Shown here: positions 7,569-14,687 of the stretch, in pieces | Layout of the letters: each line of letters opens with the position of its first letter | How positions within the stretch are numbered: position 1 is the stretch's first letter | Source: a virus | IMG/VR virus record: IMGVR_UViG_3300025138_007157 | Location: 1-30,351 of that record | Length of the DNA stretch: 30,351 nt | Strand: one strand, 5' to 3' | Notes under the pieces: model-generated | What the model was told of the DNA's origin: nothing | Seen by the model: only the letters and a program-made list of their open reading frames with translations | The model's database searches: none | Program-made: the position numbers and the translations under genes

Positions 7569-8220
7569 TAACAACAAAGTTGTTTTGATTAATGTTAGCC
7601 CAGAAGCAGAGAAAAATATAGCGTACTGTGCTAGGGTGTCCAACCCAAACAATCAAGATAATAATAGTATTGCTGGTCTACTTGGTTATTGCATTAAACA
7701 TAAACACTGGTCTATATTTGAAATGGCATTTATGACTCTTGAGATTAATACCAACAGGGGGATTGCTGCACAAATATTAAGACATAGAAGTTTTACTTTT
7801 CAAGAATTTAGTCAGAGATATGCTGATACAACACATTTAGCAGAAGAGATACCTGTATTTAGTTTAAGAAGTCAGGATAATAAAAACAGGCAAAATAGTA
7901 TTGATGATGTAGATCAAGAAACAGTATTTAAGTGGAACAGACAAATAAGAGAGCATTTTGCTAGAGCAAAAGGACTATATGATGACATGATTAAAGATGG
8001 TATAGCGAAAGAATGTGCTAGATTCATACTTCCTTTAGCGACTCCCACAAGGCTATATATGAGTGGAAGTATTCGTAATTGGATACACTATATTGAATTA
8101 CGAAGTGCTAATGGTACACAGAAAGAACATCAAGATATTGCTTTAAAGTGTAAAAATATTTTTATCACTAGATTTCCTATCATAGCAGAAGCATTAGAAT
8201 GGACTAAAGATTCTACTTGA
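7555..8220 (+). CDS. thyX: Flavin-dependent thymidylate synthase
   Basis: 221 residues, the usual ThyX length. The signature RHRSFTFQEFSQRY begins at R76 (RHR then S86), matching RHR-x7-S with the following RY. ThyX methylates dUMP to dTMP using methylene-tetrahydrofolate, FAD and NADPH. Other support: 'GYCIKHKHWSIFEMAFMTLEI' (FAD/dUMP region) and the C-terminal 'LPLATPTRLYMSGSIRNWIHYIELR'. ThyX is common in large phages. Its TGA stop (8218-8220) lies inside the -35 box of the next promoter. Confidence 0.95.
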   Translation: MTTNDNNKVVLINVSPEAEKNIAYCARVSNPNNQDNNSIAGLLGYCIKHKHWSIFEMAFMTLEINTNRGIAAQILRHRSFTFQEFSQRYADTTHLAEEIPVFSLRSQDNKNRQNSIDDVDQETVFKWNRQIREHFARAKGLYDDMIKDGIAKECARFILPLATPTRLYMSGSIRNWIHYIELRSANGTQKEHQDIALKCKNIFITRFPIIAEALEWTKDST

Positions 8221-8244
8221 CATTGACGATAACTATGATATACT
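8217..8244 (+). promoter_or_regulatory. Sigma70-type promoter with spacer CGATAA
   Basis: TTGACA 8217-8222, CGATAA 8227-8232, TATACT 8239-8244; 16-bp spacer. The -35 contains the thyX stop codon. It drives the gene at 8269. Confidence 0.85.
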
Positions 8245-8268
8245 TGGAACAAAGAAAGGATTTTGGTT

Positions 8269-8562
8269 ATGAGTAAAATTATTATAGGATTTGCTGGTTG
8301 GGTTGAGGCTGACCCTGACAGTATTAGATTTCAATGGATCGGAGATTACATAGAGAATGAATCTCACAGACATATTATTACAGGTACAGAGTATTTAAGG
8401 TTAGATGAAGATGAGCGTGATGATTATATCCTAGGAGATTTAGGAGTAGCATATACAAATGCTTTTGATGGTGAATTAGATATGTGCGATGTAAGTGTAG
8501 AAGAAGACCCGGATCATGTTGCTAAAGAATTTCTCGAAGACTTATTGAAGGATAAGATTTAA
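8269..8562 (+). CDS. Highly acidic small protein, 97 residues
   Basis: ATG at 8269 has AAAGGA upstream; the in-frame TTG at 8263 is rejected. About 26 Asp/Glu against 8 Lys/Arg, spread along the chain (LDEDERDDYILGD, VEEDPDH). No family recognised. Strongly acidic small phage proteins are sometimes DNA mimics, but composition alone does not show it. It overlaps the next gene by one base (TAATG). Confidence 0.65.
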   Translation: MSKIIIGFAGWVEADPDSIRFQWIGDYIENESHRHIITGTEYLRLDEDERDDYILGDLGVAYTNAFDGELDMCDVSVEEDPDHVAKEFLEDLLKDKI

Positions 8563-8735
8563 TGAGACATCTTATTGAAGAAAACGATATGGATATTGTT
8601 CTTGATGCTCTTGATTCTTTGCATGAAGACATGAGATGGAACAACAAGAATGGAGACAATGTTGCTCCATATTCTTATAATTTAAAAGAAGTAGAAAGAT
8701 TATACTATAGATTTGCTAAGGAGGTTGATGGATAA
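8562..8735 (+). CDS. Hypothetical protein, 57 residues
   Basis: The gene exactly fills the space between neighbours: ATG shares a base with the previous TAA, and its own TAA shares a base with the next ATG. Acidic first half (MRHLIEENDMDIVLDALDSL), then a helix with Tyr/Arg. No family recognised. Confidence 0.6.
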   Translation: MRHLIEENDMDIVLDALDSLHEDMRWNNKNGDNVAPYSYNLKEVERLYYRFAKEVDG

Positions 8736-9232
8736 TGGGTAGTGATATTTTTACGGAAAGTGCTGTTGCAGTTCCAATGGTAGATTTTCTTCGCAGAAAT
8801 GCAATTAAAAAGAAAGCCTGTAGAGAATTAATTACAAATATCTTTTCGCATAGTAATTATATAGATAAAAATGCTGCTGCTAATATGATTAAAAATAAAG
8901 ATGGATTTATCGAAACATTTATTGCTGAACTTAGCATGGAGGAAGGGGAATACTCATCTGGCTATGAAAATGATCGTGAGCGTAATGCTTTTATGATTAG
9001 AACATTTTGCGAGCATACAGATATTGATGCTGATGATTTGCCAGAATGGAGCATAAGAATCTTTAATAGTTGTAGAGAATCGGGTTATGATATAGAGACT
9101 GATGTTTTGTATATCATGTTTGAGTCTTATGACCTTTTTGAGACAAAGATGACTAAATTAGGACAAGAACTTGCTAAGACATTAGAGATGGCATTTATTA
9201 CTGAAACTACTTGGACTGTACATTCTTATTGA
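8735..9232 (+). CDS. Hypothetical protein, 165 residues
   Basis: AAGGAGG ribosome site before the ATG. The protein is helical and acidic with no membrane segment. A short 'MGSDIFTESAVAVPMVDFLRR' N-terminus is followed by several predicted helices. Last of the three-gene chain from the 8217 promoter. Its stop lies at the foot of the hairpin at 9231. No family recognised. Confidence 0.65.
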   Translation: MGSDIFTESAVAVPMVDFLRRNAIKKKACRELITNIFSHSNYIDKNAAANMIKNKDGFIETFIAELSMEEGEYSSGYENDRERNAFMIRTFCEHTDIDADDLPEWSIRIFNSCRESGYDIETDVLYIMFESYDLFETKMTKLGQELAKTLEMAFITETTWTVHSY

Positions 9233-9298
9233 TTGTTCTAGGGATTCACAATATCATCTATAACTATATAGATTCATCGTATTATTCCTAGAGCAATC
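9231..9298 (+). ncRNA. Structured RNA element, copy S0 of a four-member family
   Basis: A 14-bp outer stem pairs 9231-9244 with 9285-9298 (two G-U). Inside: left loop TTCAC (9245-9249) against one base (9284); a 5-bp helix 9250-9254/9279-9283; one base (9255) against TCATC (9274-9278); and a 7-bp terminal hairpin ATCTATA/TATAGAT with loop ACTA. No T-run follows, so it is not a classical terminator. Located between the stop at 9232 and the promoter at 9339. See S1-S3 at 14569, 14766 and 25426. Confidence 0.55.
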
Positions 9299-9338
9299 AG
9301 ATGGGGTTTGGTGTATTTTCACTCAGCCTAAAGTTTTC

Positions 9339-9367
9339 TTGACAAGCATCCGATAATACATTATAAT
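9339..9367 (+). promoter_or_regulatory. Sigma70-type promoter with spacer CGATAA
   Basis: TTGACA 9339-9344, CGATAA 9351-9356, TATAAT 9362-9367; 17-bp spacer. It drives the UV endonuclease gene with a very short leader. Confidence 0.85.
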
Positions 9368-9386
9368 CGTGTGCTGGAGGTATATT

Positions 9387-10298
9387 ATGAGATTTGGACT
9401 TTGCTGCATTTCAGAACAATTAAAAGAAATTGATCCTAATATTAGGTTTCAAACAATGACATATAAACGATTTAGCCAACTAGATCGTCAGGAAGCATTG
9501 TCTACACTAGGTTCAAGAATACTTAACAACATGGAGGTTACTAATGCTACCATTATGCACTGTGCAGAGTATAATTACTGCTATAGGATCAGTAGTGATC
9601 TTTTTCCTCTTATTACCTATAATCTTGCTAATATTTCTCTTAATGACCTGCCTCAATATGACGAGATTCTTGAGGAAATAGATAGCATAGCATATACTAT
9701 ACAGCAAAATAGTGTTCGAGTATCCTGCCACCCTAGCGAGTTCAATGTTCTTGCATCAATTAATACAGAAGCAGTAGATAGAACAATTAAAGAGTTAAAT
9801 TTTTATAGCAACTTTCTTGACATGATCGGTTGTTCAGCAGACTATAATTGTCCGATGAATTTACACATTAATAATCGACAAGGAAGTAACGATGAAGTTG
9901 TGGAAAGATTTATACAAAATTTTAATAGACTTAGCGATAATTGTCGTCACCGTCTTGTTATTGAAAATGACGATAAACTTAATTGCTGGTCTGTAAAACA
10001 ACTTATAGAAGATTTTTATCCAAAAACCAATATACCAATCACCTTCGACTATTTACATCACTCCTGTCATTCAGACGGACTGACAGAAGAAGAAGCAATA
10101 CATTTATGCTATGACACATGGCAAAATCATACTCCTTTATTTCATTATTCAGAATCGGCTCCCGGCAACAACCCAAGAAAACATGCCGAATATGCAGAAC
10201 AAGACTTCTATATATATGATTTAGATTTTGATATTGACATGGAACTTAAAAAGAAAGACAAAGCAATAGCACAATTTTTAGAAGGTGTCCCAGCATGA
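9387..10298 (+). CDS. uvsE: UV damage endonuclease UvsE/UvdE
   Basis: 303 residues from the ATG at 9387, which has CTGGAGG upstream; the in-frame GTG at 9369 would lie only 2 bases after the -10 and is rejected. TIM-barrel UVDE motifs in order: RVSCHP (111-116), NLHINN (158-163), VIENDD (191-196), DYLHH (221-225) and HYSES (253-257). These carry the His/Glu/Asp metal ligands of the family. The enzyme nicks 5' of UV photoproducts in a light-independent repair route. It has its own promoter. The stop overlaps the next micropeptide. Confidence 0.92.
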   Translation: MRFGLCCISEQLKEIDPNIRFQTMTYKRFSQLDRQEALSTLGSRILNNMEVTNATIMHCAEYNYCYRISSDLFPLITYNLANISLNDLPQYDEILEEIDSIAYTIQQNSVRVSCHPSEFNVLASINTEAVDRTIKELNFYSNFLDMIGCSADYNCPMNLHINNRQGSNDEVVERFIQNFNRLSDNCRHRLVIENDDKLNCWSVKQLIEDFYPKTNIPITFDYLHHSCHSDGLTEEEAIHLCYDTWQNHTPLFHYSESAPGNNPRKHAEYAEQDFYIYDLDFDIDMELKKKDKAIAQFLEGVPA

Positions 10299-10441
10299 GT
10301 AGTTGGTTAATAATTGTTACTGGATTAATTTATCTTTATGTTAGTTTAGAACAAATATATAAAGGCAATGCCGGTATGGGTATCGCCTATTTGGGATATA
10401 GTTTTTCAAATATTGGTTTATATTTATTAGCATCTAAATAG
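10295..10441 (+). CDS. Small membrane protein, 48 residues
   Basis: Starts within the uvsE stop (ATGA). Two hydrophobic segments (about 3-16 and 28-46) separated by EQIYKGNAGMG. Probably two-pass. No family recognised. Confidence 0.55.
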   Translation: MSSWLIIVTGLIYLYVSLEQIYKGNAGMGIAYLGYSFSNIGLYLLASK

Positions 10442-10452
10442 GAGATCAAAAA

Positions 10453-10692
10453 ATGAAAGAACCAAAAAAAATACCTCTTGACCCATCGACTCCACAAGCC
10501 AAACAAGTAAAGCAAATACCTATGCCTTCTTTAGAACAAGAAAGAGAAGGGATATATCCAGAATCTATGCAAGATGATGTTTATAATAAAACAGAAGGAA
10601 AAGAACAGACATTTTGGAACTTTATAGAAAAATGTAAAGATTCAAAAAAAAGATGGATGGAAAAGCTACAAGAAGAGAATATTAAAAAATAA
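10453..10692 (+). CDS. Hypothetical charged protein, 79 residues
   Basis: AGGAG ribosome site 8 bases before the ATG. Proline- and lysine-rich, low-complexity first half, then a helix (TFWNFIEKCKDSKKRWMEKL). Probably partly disordered. No family recognised. Confidence 0.6.
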   Translation: MKEPKKIPLDPSTPQAKQVKQIPMPSLEQEREGIYPESMQDDVYNKTEGKEQTFWNFIEKCKDSKKRWMEKLQEENIKK

Positions 10693-10698
10693 TATTTT

Positions 10699-10785
10699 AT
10701 GATGATCTTAATCTTGTTCGGCAACTACATGATTGTTATAATAACTTATGTTCTTATTCTGCATTGGCTGTTTAAGCATACGTGA
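10699..10785 (+). CDS. Membrane micropeptide, 28 residues
   Basis: Two consecutive ATGs (10699, 10702). A single hydrophobic helix (MIVIITYVLILHWLF) with a short KHT tail. It fills the gap between two genes; no strong ribosome site, so moderate confidence. Confidence 0.4.
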   Translation: MMILILFGNYMIVIITYVLILHWLFKHT

Positions 10786-10814
10786 AACTAATGAATCAAA
10801 CAGGACTATAAATT

Positions 10815-12062
10815 ATGGATATTAGTATATATGATGATGTATTTGTATTAGACTGTGGACAAAATCATGCCACATATTCTCATAATGGCAAACCTACAGT
10901 TAAAATTAAGACAAAAGAGATCATTCAATTAGTACAAAATATGCCTAGAAATTCTTGTTTAATTTCTGAGTATGCTCATTTAGGCTATGCAAGAAAAGAA
11001 CTCTCATTATCTCAACCACTTGAAGCACCTCAACTAATTAGCCTATATGCTAAATGCAAATCAAGAAATATTGATCTAAAACTTTTTCCACAGAAATCAA
11101 CCCCTAGAGCATTGGAACATGCTTTTGGTAAAAACCTTTTCCCCGGCATCAAAAGAGACAAGATAAAACATGATATGAGAGACCCCATATCTATTTATCA
11201 TCTTCTATTAGATTTCCCAGAAATATCTTTAGCAAATCCTCCTAGTGCAGAAAATTTATACAAAATTAATCCTAAGATACAAGAAGCGTGGGATTTTAAA
11301 GATTATACAAACATAATTGCAAACTATGCCAGAAAATTTAGTTCAGAAACACAAGAAGAACATGAGTCTGGATATGTATTGCCAATGGATCAATATAGAA
11401 TCCCTAATGATGGAGTTTTGAATTTCTTTTTAAATAATGTAGATTACATATATGACCAACTTGATGATTACCAAAGAGATATATTTGGACTTACATTAGA
11501 CACTAGATCAAATGCTGTAGGTAAGTTGTATTTAACTTCTATTGGAAAAAAAGACCCCAACAAAGGCAAACATACTGCATGGCAGTCAGGCTTGAGCATA
11601 GCACAAATATACTCCGTTCTTATTACATTAATGGATCACGAAGGTAATTATAGATACAGACCTAGTACGCAAGACTTTGCTGGTTGGGCATGGGTAAAAA
11701 GATTTATATTTTGTATGACTCCTTTTCATTTTCGTGGTGGTGTTATTCGTAGCAATATTTATTATCACGGTATGAGATCGTGGGTTGCTACAACAGCAAA
11801 AGAAGAACATAGTGTATCATTAAGAAAGGGCCGCACTTATTTTCATAGAGGAACATTTACTCCAGAACAAGATGCCGCATTTAGACATTGGAGAATAATA
11901 TACGTCAATGCAATCAGGAAATTATTTCAAATTTGTAAACCATTAATGATTGCAGAAAGAGATGCTAATATTGAAAAGCATCAACAGGCTTTAAATTTAG
12001 TAGCAAAAGAACCTATTAAAACAAAGAACAAAGAAAAACAGTTAGAGTTTGTCTTAAATTAA
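10815..12062 (+). CDS. Unassigned protein with an RNase H/RuvC-like N-terminal pattern
   Basis: 415 residues. The N-terminus has strand-Asp (VFVLDCGQNHATYSHNGKP, D13), then CLISEYAHLGYAR (E52), and IKHDMRDPISIYHLL (D120/D123). This spacing resembles the DEDD arrangement of RuvC-fold nucleases and IS110-type transposases ('K.D..DA..IA.LL'). The rest is not IS110-like: it has 'DFAGWAWVKRFIFCMTPFHFRGG', 'SNIYYHGMRSW' and a helical end rich in Arg and His. There are no IS ends or target duplications near it. It could be a phage nuclease or resolvase-type enzyme; identity is uncertain. Confidence 0.5.
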   Translation: MDISIYDDVFVLDCGQNHATYSHNGKPTVKIKTKEIIQLVQNMPRNSCLISEYAHLGYARKELSLSQPLEAPQLISLYAKCKSRNIDLKLFPQKSTPRALEHAFGKNLFPGIKRDKIKHDMRDPISIYHLLLDFPEISLANPPSAENLYKINPKIQEAWDFKDYTNIIANYARKFSSETQEEHESGYVLPMDQYRIPNDGVLNFFLNNVDYIYDQLDDYQRDIFGLTLDTRSNAVGKLYLTSIGKKDPNKGKHTAWQSGLSIAQIYSVLITLMDHEGNYRYRPSTQDFAGWAWVKRFIFCMTPFHFRGGVIRSNIYYHGMRSWVATTAKEEHSVSLRKGRTYFHRGTFTPEQDAAFRHWRIIYVNAIRKLFQICKPLMIAERDANIEKHQQALNLVAKEPIKTKNKEKQLEFVLN

Positions 12063-12077
12063 ATAGCAAGGATGCAA

Positions 12078-12108
12078 AGGTTTAAATTATGATATGTTCA
12101 TAATACCT
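12078..12108 (+). promoter_or_regulatory. Imperfect palindrome upstream of a secreted protein gene
   Basis: AGGT (12078-12081), a 4-base bulge, ATTATGA (12086-12092), loop TATGT, TCATAAT (12098-12104), ACCT (12105-12108). It could be an operator or a leader hairpin for the gene at 12137. No clear -35/-10 pair was found beside it. Confidence 0.35.
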
Positions 12109-12136
12109 GAGTTAGTTTAGTTTTTAAGGAGAAAAT

Positions 12137-12445
12137 ATGAGATTATTTTTAGCAGTATTGTTTTCGGTAATTAGTGTTTCTGCATTTGCTGGTGAAGCAC
12201 CAGTAGCACCAGAACCAGTAGCGGTTGCCTCAACTGATTGTGATAGTTGTAGCAGTAGCAACTGTAGGGTTCGCAGAGGCTTATTTGGCAGAAGGTATTT
12301 TGTTCGTTCTACAGATTGTGCTTCAGATAAAACTGGCAGTACATACTCAAGAAGCTGGACTGTTACAGATGGTTGTAGCAAGGTTCTTCGTTCAAGAAGT
12401 TTTAGTAGAACAATTTGCAACGGAAACTCTTGCGACTGTAAGTAA
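12137..12445 (+). CDS. Secreted cysteine-rich protein, 102 residues
   Basis: AAGGAG ribosome site before the ATG. Residues 1-18 (MRLFLAVLFSVISVSAFA) are a signal peptide with an AFA cleavage box. An Ala/Pro-rich linker is followed by a Cys/Ser-rich part (DCDSCSSSNCRVRRGLFGRR ... NGNSCDCK). The 'RRGLFGRR' patch after a Cys-rich stretch recalls small exported planctomycete proteins (recollection). Disulfides or metal binding in the periplasm are possible. Function unknown. Confidence 0.65.
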   Translation: MRLFLAVLFSVISVSAFAGEAPVAPEPVAVASTDCDSCSSSNCRVRRGLFGRRYFVRSTDCASDKTGSTYSRSWTVTDGCSKVLRSRSFSRTICNGNSCDCK

Positions 12446-12451
12446 TTTTAC

Positions 12452-12474
12452 GGGGTGCGATAACATCAATCCCC
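12452..12474 (+). promoter_or_regulatory. GC-rich leader hairpin
   Basis: GGGG (12452-12455) pairs with CCCC (12471-12474), with an inner GAT/ATC pairing. It lies between the two secreted-protein genes, just before a strong AAGGAGG ribosome site. In this AT-rich sequence a G4/C4 stem is notable. It might set translation or mRNA stability of the second gene. Confidence 0.35.
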
Positions 12475-12496
12475 ATTTATTTCAAGGAGGAAATTT

Positions 12497-12838
12497 ATGA
12501 AAAAGATATTATTACTATTAATTGCTATCACATTATTGACAAATGTTTGTGAGGCTAGAAGAAGTAGGAAGAAAACTAATACGACTTATAAGTATACATA
12601 TTCTACGCCAGTAGATAACACTTCTGCACAAGGAGTGGCGAATACAATGGCATCAAGAAATTGTGTTTCCCATTATGGTGGACATCATAATACTTATGAA
12701 GGTTGTGGTAGTGGTTGGACACAGGATGCTGCATATAAAAATTGTTGCTACAGTAATAGCGGCATGTCTGTAGTAGATGTTGGATATGCTCAGAGTAAAT
12801 ATGGAATGTGGTATTGTTGTAAAAGATATACCAGATAA
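12497..12838 (+). CDS. Secreted protein of planctomycete-like 'GVG...CCY' type, 113 residues
   Basis: AAGGAGG ribosome site before the ATG. Signal peptide (MKKILLLLIAITLLTNVCEA). The mature part has 'SAQGVANTMASRN', 'HYGGHHNTYEGCGSGWTQDAAYKNCCY' and 'VGYAQSKYGMWYCCKRY'. This order (Ala-rich helix, H-GG, EG.G, A..NCCY, YG.WY.C..Y) is like a small secreted family seen in Planctomycetes; the link is from pattern memory. Function unknown. Confidence 0.65.
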   Translation: MKKILLLLIAITLLTNVCEARRSRKKTNTTYKYTYSTPVDNTSAQGVANTMASRNCVSHYGGHHNTYEGCGSGWTQDAAYKNCCYSNSGMSVVDVGYAQSKYGMWYCCKRYTR

Positions 12839-12844
12839 TTTTAA

Positions 12845-12869
12845 ATGGGGGAGATAATTTCAAACCCAT
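12845..12869 (+). promoter_or_regulatory. Leader hairpin before a strong ribosome site
   Basis: ATGGG (12845-12849) pairs with CCCAT (12865-12869), and AAAGGAGG follows at 12880. Similar position to the hairpin at 12452. Possible translational control element for the membrane peptide at 12896. Confidence 0.3.
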
Positions 12870-12895
12870 ATTTTTACCTAAAGGAGGTAGAAATA

Positions 12896-12994
12896 ATGAA
12901 TAAAGATAACATAAAAATTTTTTTGTTTGTTGTATTAGCACTAATTGGTATTATTGTAGTACAAAGTTTAATATGGATAAATGTTGGCCCATGA
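12896..12994 (+). CDS. Membrane micropeptide, 32 residues
   Basis: A consensus AAAGGAGGT ribosome site stands 8 bases upstream, the best in the window, which makes this micropeptide convincing. One hydrophobic helix (IFLFVVLALIGIIVVQSLIW). It overlaps the next start by 4 bases. Confidence 0.65.
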   Translation: MNKDNIKIFLFVVLALIGIIVVQSLIWINVGP

Positions 12995-13152
12995 ATATTT
13001 GGAAAATCTGGTGTAAAGCACTGGGAGAAAAATCTGGAACAAGCGATAGGCAAAGTGATGGTATTGCCTTTATAAGAACTATGCTTGTAATACAGGCTAT
13101 TGTTACTAACTTTTTTATAGTAGCAAATATATTAAAAGGATGGTATTTATGA
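12991..13152 (+). CDS. Small membrane protein, 53 residues
   Basis: Starts within the previous stop (ATGA). A cytoplasmic-type polar N-terminus with Lys/Arg is followed by one hydrophobic helix (TMLVIQAIVTNFFIVANIL). No family recognised. Confidence 0.55.
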   Translation: MNIWKIWCKALGEKSGTSDRQSDGIAFIRTMLVIQAIVTNFFIVANILKGWYL

Positions 13153-13391
13153 ATATTAAATATAAATATCAGACCTTCTTATCTATAGTAGTAATATTAT
13201 GTATGTTTTACCTAAGCAATCAAGACACAAAGATTAAACAAGAAAATTTAGTAAAGCAATCAAAACCAAAAAAATTCGTACAAGAATGGAAACCTATAGA
13301 TTTTTATCTTATATATCAAATGTGGACAGACAAGGACTTAATCGAACTAAGAAAACAAATAGAGAGAGATGATGCTAAAGTTAATCGTTGA
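13149..13391 (+). CDS. Membrane-anchored protein, 80 residues
   Basis: ATG at 13149 is preferred to the in-frame ATG at 13140 because AAAAGGA ends 8 bases before it and it forms an ATGA overlap. An N-terminal hydrophobic helix (FLSIVVILCMFYL) precedes a lysine-rich linker and a helix (IDFYLIYQMWTDKDLIELRK). The TGA stop (13389-13391) lies in the -35 of the next promoter. Confidence 0.6.
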   Translation: MNIKYKYQTFLSIVVILCMFYLSNQDTKIKQENLVKQSKPKKFVQEWKPIDFYLIYQMWTDKDLIELRKQIERDDAKVNR

Positions 13392-13415
13392 CATTGCCGA
13401 TAATTATGTTATACT
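13388..13415 (+). promoter_or_regulatory. Sigma70-type promoter with spacer CGATAA
   Basis: TTGACA 13388-13393, CGATAA 13398-13403, TATACT 13410-13415; 16-bp spacer. The -35 supplies the upstream stop codon. It drives the zinc-ribbon gene. Confidence 0.85.
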
Positions 13416-13450
13416 GGTAGTATCAGTTTATTTCACAGGAGATTGATTAT

Positions 13451-13864
13451 ATGCCTAAAGGTAAAAAAACTTGCGAGAAGTGTGGACATCAGTGCGGCCC
13501 AAGAGCATATATGTGTCCAGAATGTCAACATCCTTTTATGTTTGCTGTTCAAAGTAAAGAACGGAAAACAACTAAGATGATTAGAAAGTTCGACTGGAAG
13601 GAATTAGAAAAGGGTGACAGAATCAAGGCTACAGGAGGCCCATACTCTGTTGTAGACGGAGAGTTTATTCCTATGGGATGCAGAGGCAAGTTTACTGTGA
13701 TGGGTCTTGACAAGAACGGCATCATAGCTTACGGAACAAAAGAAGGAGGCTTCTGTCATATCTGGATGGGAAAAGATGAACAAAATAAATTAACCGGAGT
13801 TTGGAGAACCAAACACAGGCTTGCTAAATTGCAATCTAAAAACCCCAGAGTAAAAGAAAAATGA
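13451..13864 (+). CDS. Zinc-ribbon protein, 137 residues
   Basis: N-terminal zinc ribbon with C8-x2-C11 and C22-x2-C25 (CEKCGHQC..., CPECQHPF). A second part begins 'FDWKELEKGDRIKATGGPY' and has a beta-rich 'GCRGKFTVMGLDKNGIIAYG' section. Presumably binds nucleic acid or protein through the ribbon; no named family recognised. An AGGAG ribosome site precedes the start, and the gene overlaps the next by 4 bases. Confidence 0.7.
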   Translation: MPKGKKTCEKCGHQCGPRAYMCPECQHPFMFAVQSKERKTTKMIRKFDWKELEKGDRIKATGGPYSVVDGEFIPMGCRGKFTVMGLDKNGIIAYGTKEGGFCHIWMGKDEQNKLTGVWRTKHRLAKLQSKNPRVKEK

Positions 13865-14250
13865 AACAATACAGCATAATTGATATTGATGGATTCTCTA
13901 AAACAATTAGAGAACAAGCTGCTATGAGTTTAACTTCTGACGATTTATATACAGAAAACCTTGATCATTTCATAAATCTTATACAGGTTAAAACAATTAT
14001 AGAAAATTTATCATCAGGAACAGACGAAGAAGGATACCATATAATCTGTGACGAAAACTTTGGAGATATTCTTGATGAGGTAAGAGTTATTCTGTATCAA
14101 TCAGCATTATGCAAAATGGCGGCAGCGGGACATATAGAATGTGGATGGGACGATAAACTTGAAGAAATGGAGTTTTGGATTAACGATAACAAAGAAAGGC
14201 TTGACATTCCATCATTACCAGACTATTATGAGGAAGATGCCGAGAATTAA
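13861..14250 (+). CDS. Hypothetical acidic protein, 129 residues
   Basis: Starts within the previous stop (ATGA). Acidic, helical and soluble (SSGTDEEGYHIICDENFGD; C-terminal PDYYEEDAEN). Co-transcribed with the zinc-ribbon gene. No family recognised. Confidence 0.65.
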   Translation: MKQYSIIDIDGFSKTIREQAAMSLTSDDLYTENLDHFINLIQVKTIIENLSSGTDEEGYHIICDENFGDILDEVRVILYQSALCKMAAAGHIECGWDDKLEEMEFWINDNKERLDIPSLPDYYEEDAEN

Positions 14251-14271
14251 TATAAAAGTTTTTAGTCTTGT

Positions 14272-14309
14272 TGTGGTTGACTAGAATCTTTTTGGAAATT
14301 TTAACCACA
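14272..14309 (+). promoter_or_regulatory. Leader hairpin before the HTH gene
   Basis: TGTGGTT (14272-14278) pairs with AACCACA (14303-14309), extendable by a G-U and an A-T pair. A TTGACT at 14277-14282 resembles a -35, but no -10 follows, so a degenerate promoter is only a weak alternative. Position suggests control of the HTH protein at 14329. Confidence 0.35.
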
Positions 14310-14328
14310 TACTTCTGAAAGGTCTAAT

Positions 14329-14556
14329 ATGACAAAGCAGGATAAGGTAATTAATTATTTGACTAGAGGTAGAACTCTTAGTCAAGACAGTGCCTACTCA
14401 ATGTTTGAGGTAGGTAATCTTAGGGCAACAATTAGTGACATCAAACCGATTGTTACTAAAAGTGGATTTAATGTTGTTCGTAGCACAGGGCGTAATGGCG
14501 AAACACGTTATGGTCTTATTCGTAAGACAAAGCGCAGTACGGTCAGTACACGTTAA
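14329..14556 (+). CDS. Small winged helix-turn-helix protein, 75 residues
   Basis: 'TKQDKVINYLTRGRTLSQDSAYSMFEVGNLRATISDIK' reads as helix, helix-turn-recognition helix, followed by a wing (GFNVVRSTGRNGETRYGLIRK) and a basic tail. It matches the pattern of small phage HTH proteins that take 'GRTLT...F...NLRA.I..LR'. Probable DNA-binding regulator. The hairpin at 14272 may be its own control site. Confidence 0.65.
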   Translation: MTKQDKVINYLTRGRTLSQDSAYSMFEVGNLRATISDIKPIVTKSGFNVVRSTGRNGETRYGLIRKTKRSTVSTR

Positions 14557-14568
14557 TAATAAAAATAC

Positions 14569-14679
14569 ATAGTAGCCTAATTTAAAACCATACACAATAG
14601 GGATTGATTCACCGCTTTATATTATTTATTTAATATTCAATAAGTTATCAATCAATGATTAGGTTTGTCATTCTACTAT
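14569..14679 (+). ncRNA. Structured RNA element, copy S1, upstream of tRNA-Ile
   Basis: Core: GATTGAT (14602-14608)/ATCAATC (14647-14653); left loop TCACC against one base; GCTT (14614-14617)/AAGT (14642-14645); one base against TCAAT (14637-14641); terminal ATATTA/TAATAT hairpin with 6-base loop TTTATT. Two further outer helices, 14569-14575/14673-14679 (7 bp) and 14576-14581/14658-14663 (6 bp), enclose it. No reading frame fits the interval. It ends 8 bases before the tRNA. Confidence 0.6.
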
Positions 14680-14687
14680 TATTTTAA

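Noticed and set aside
9231-9298. Rho-independent terminator
   Set aside because: The stem is long but AT-rich, has internal loops and is not followed by a T-run. It fits the four-copy element better.
10815-12062. IS110 insertion sequence
   Set aside because: Only the N-terminal acidic residues fit. No element ends, duplications or IS110 C-terminal domain are visible.
12225-12500. Second-frame reading frame across the secreted protein gene
   Set aside because: It overlaps a gene with a clear signal peptide and ribosome site, and it crosses the intergenic hairpin. It is a shadow of the repetitive Ser/Cys codons.
14201-14229. TTGACA, 17-bp spacer, TATTAT inside the gene at 13861
   Set aside because: Good spacing, but it lies within a coding region and lacks the CGATAA-type spacer motif. 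It could feed the HTH and tRNA genes, but evidence is too thin.
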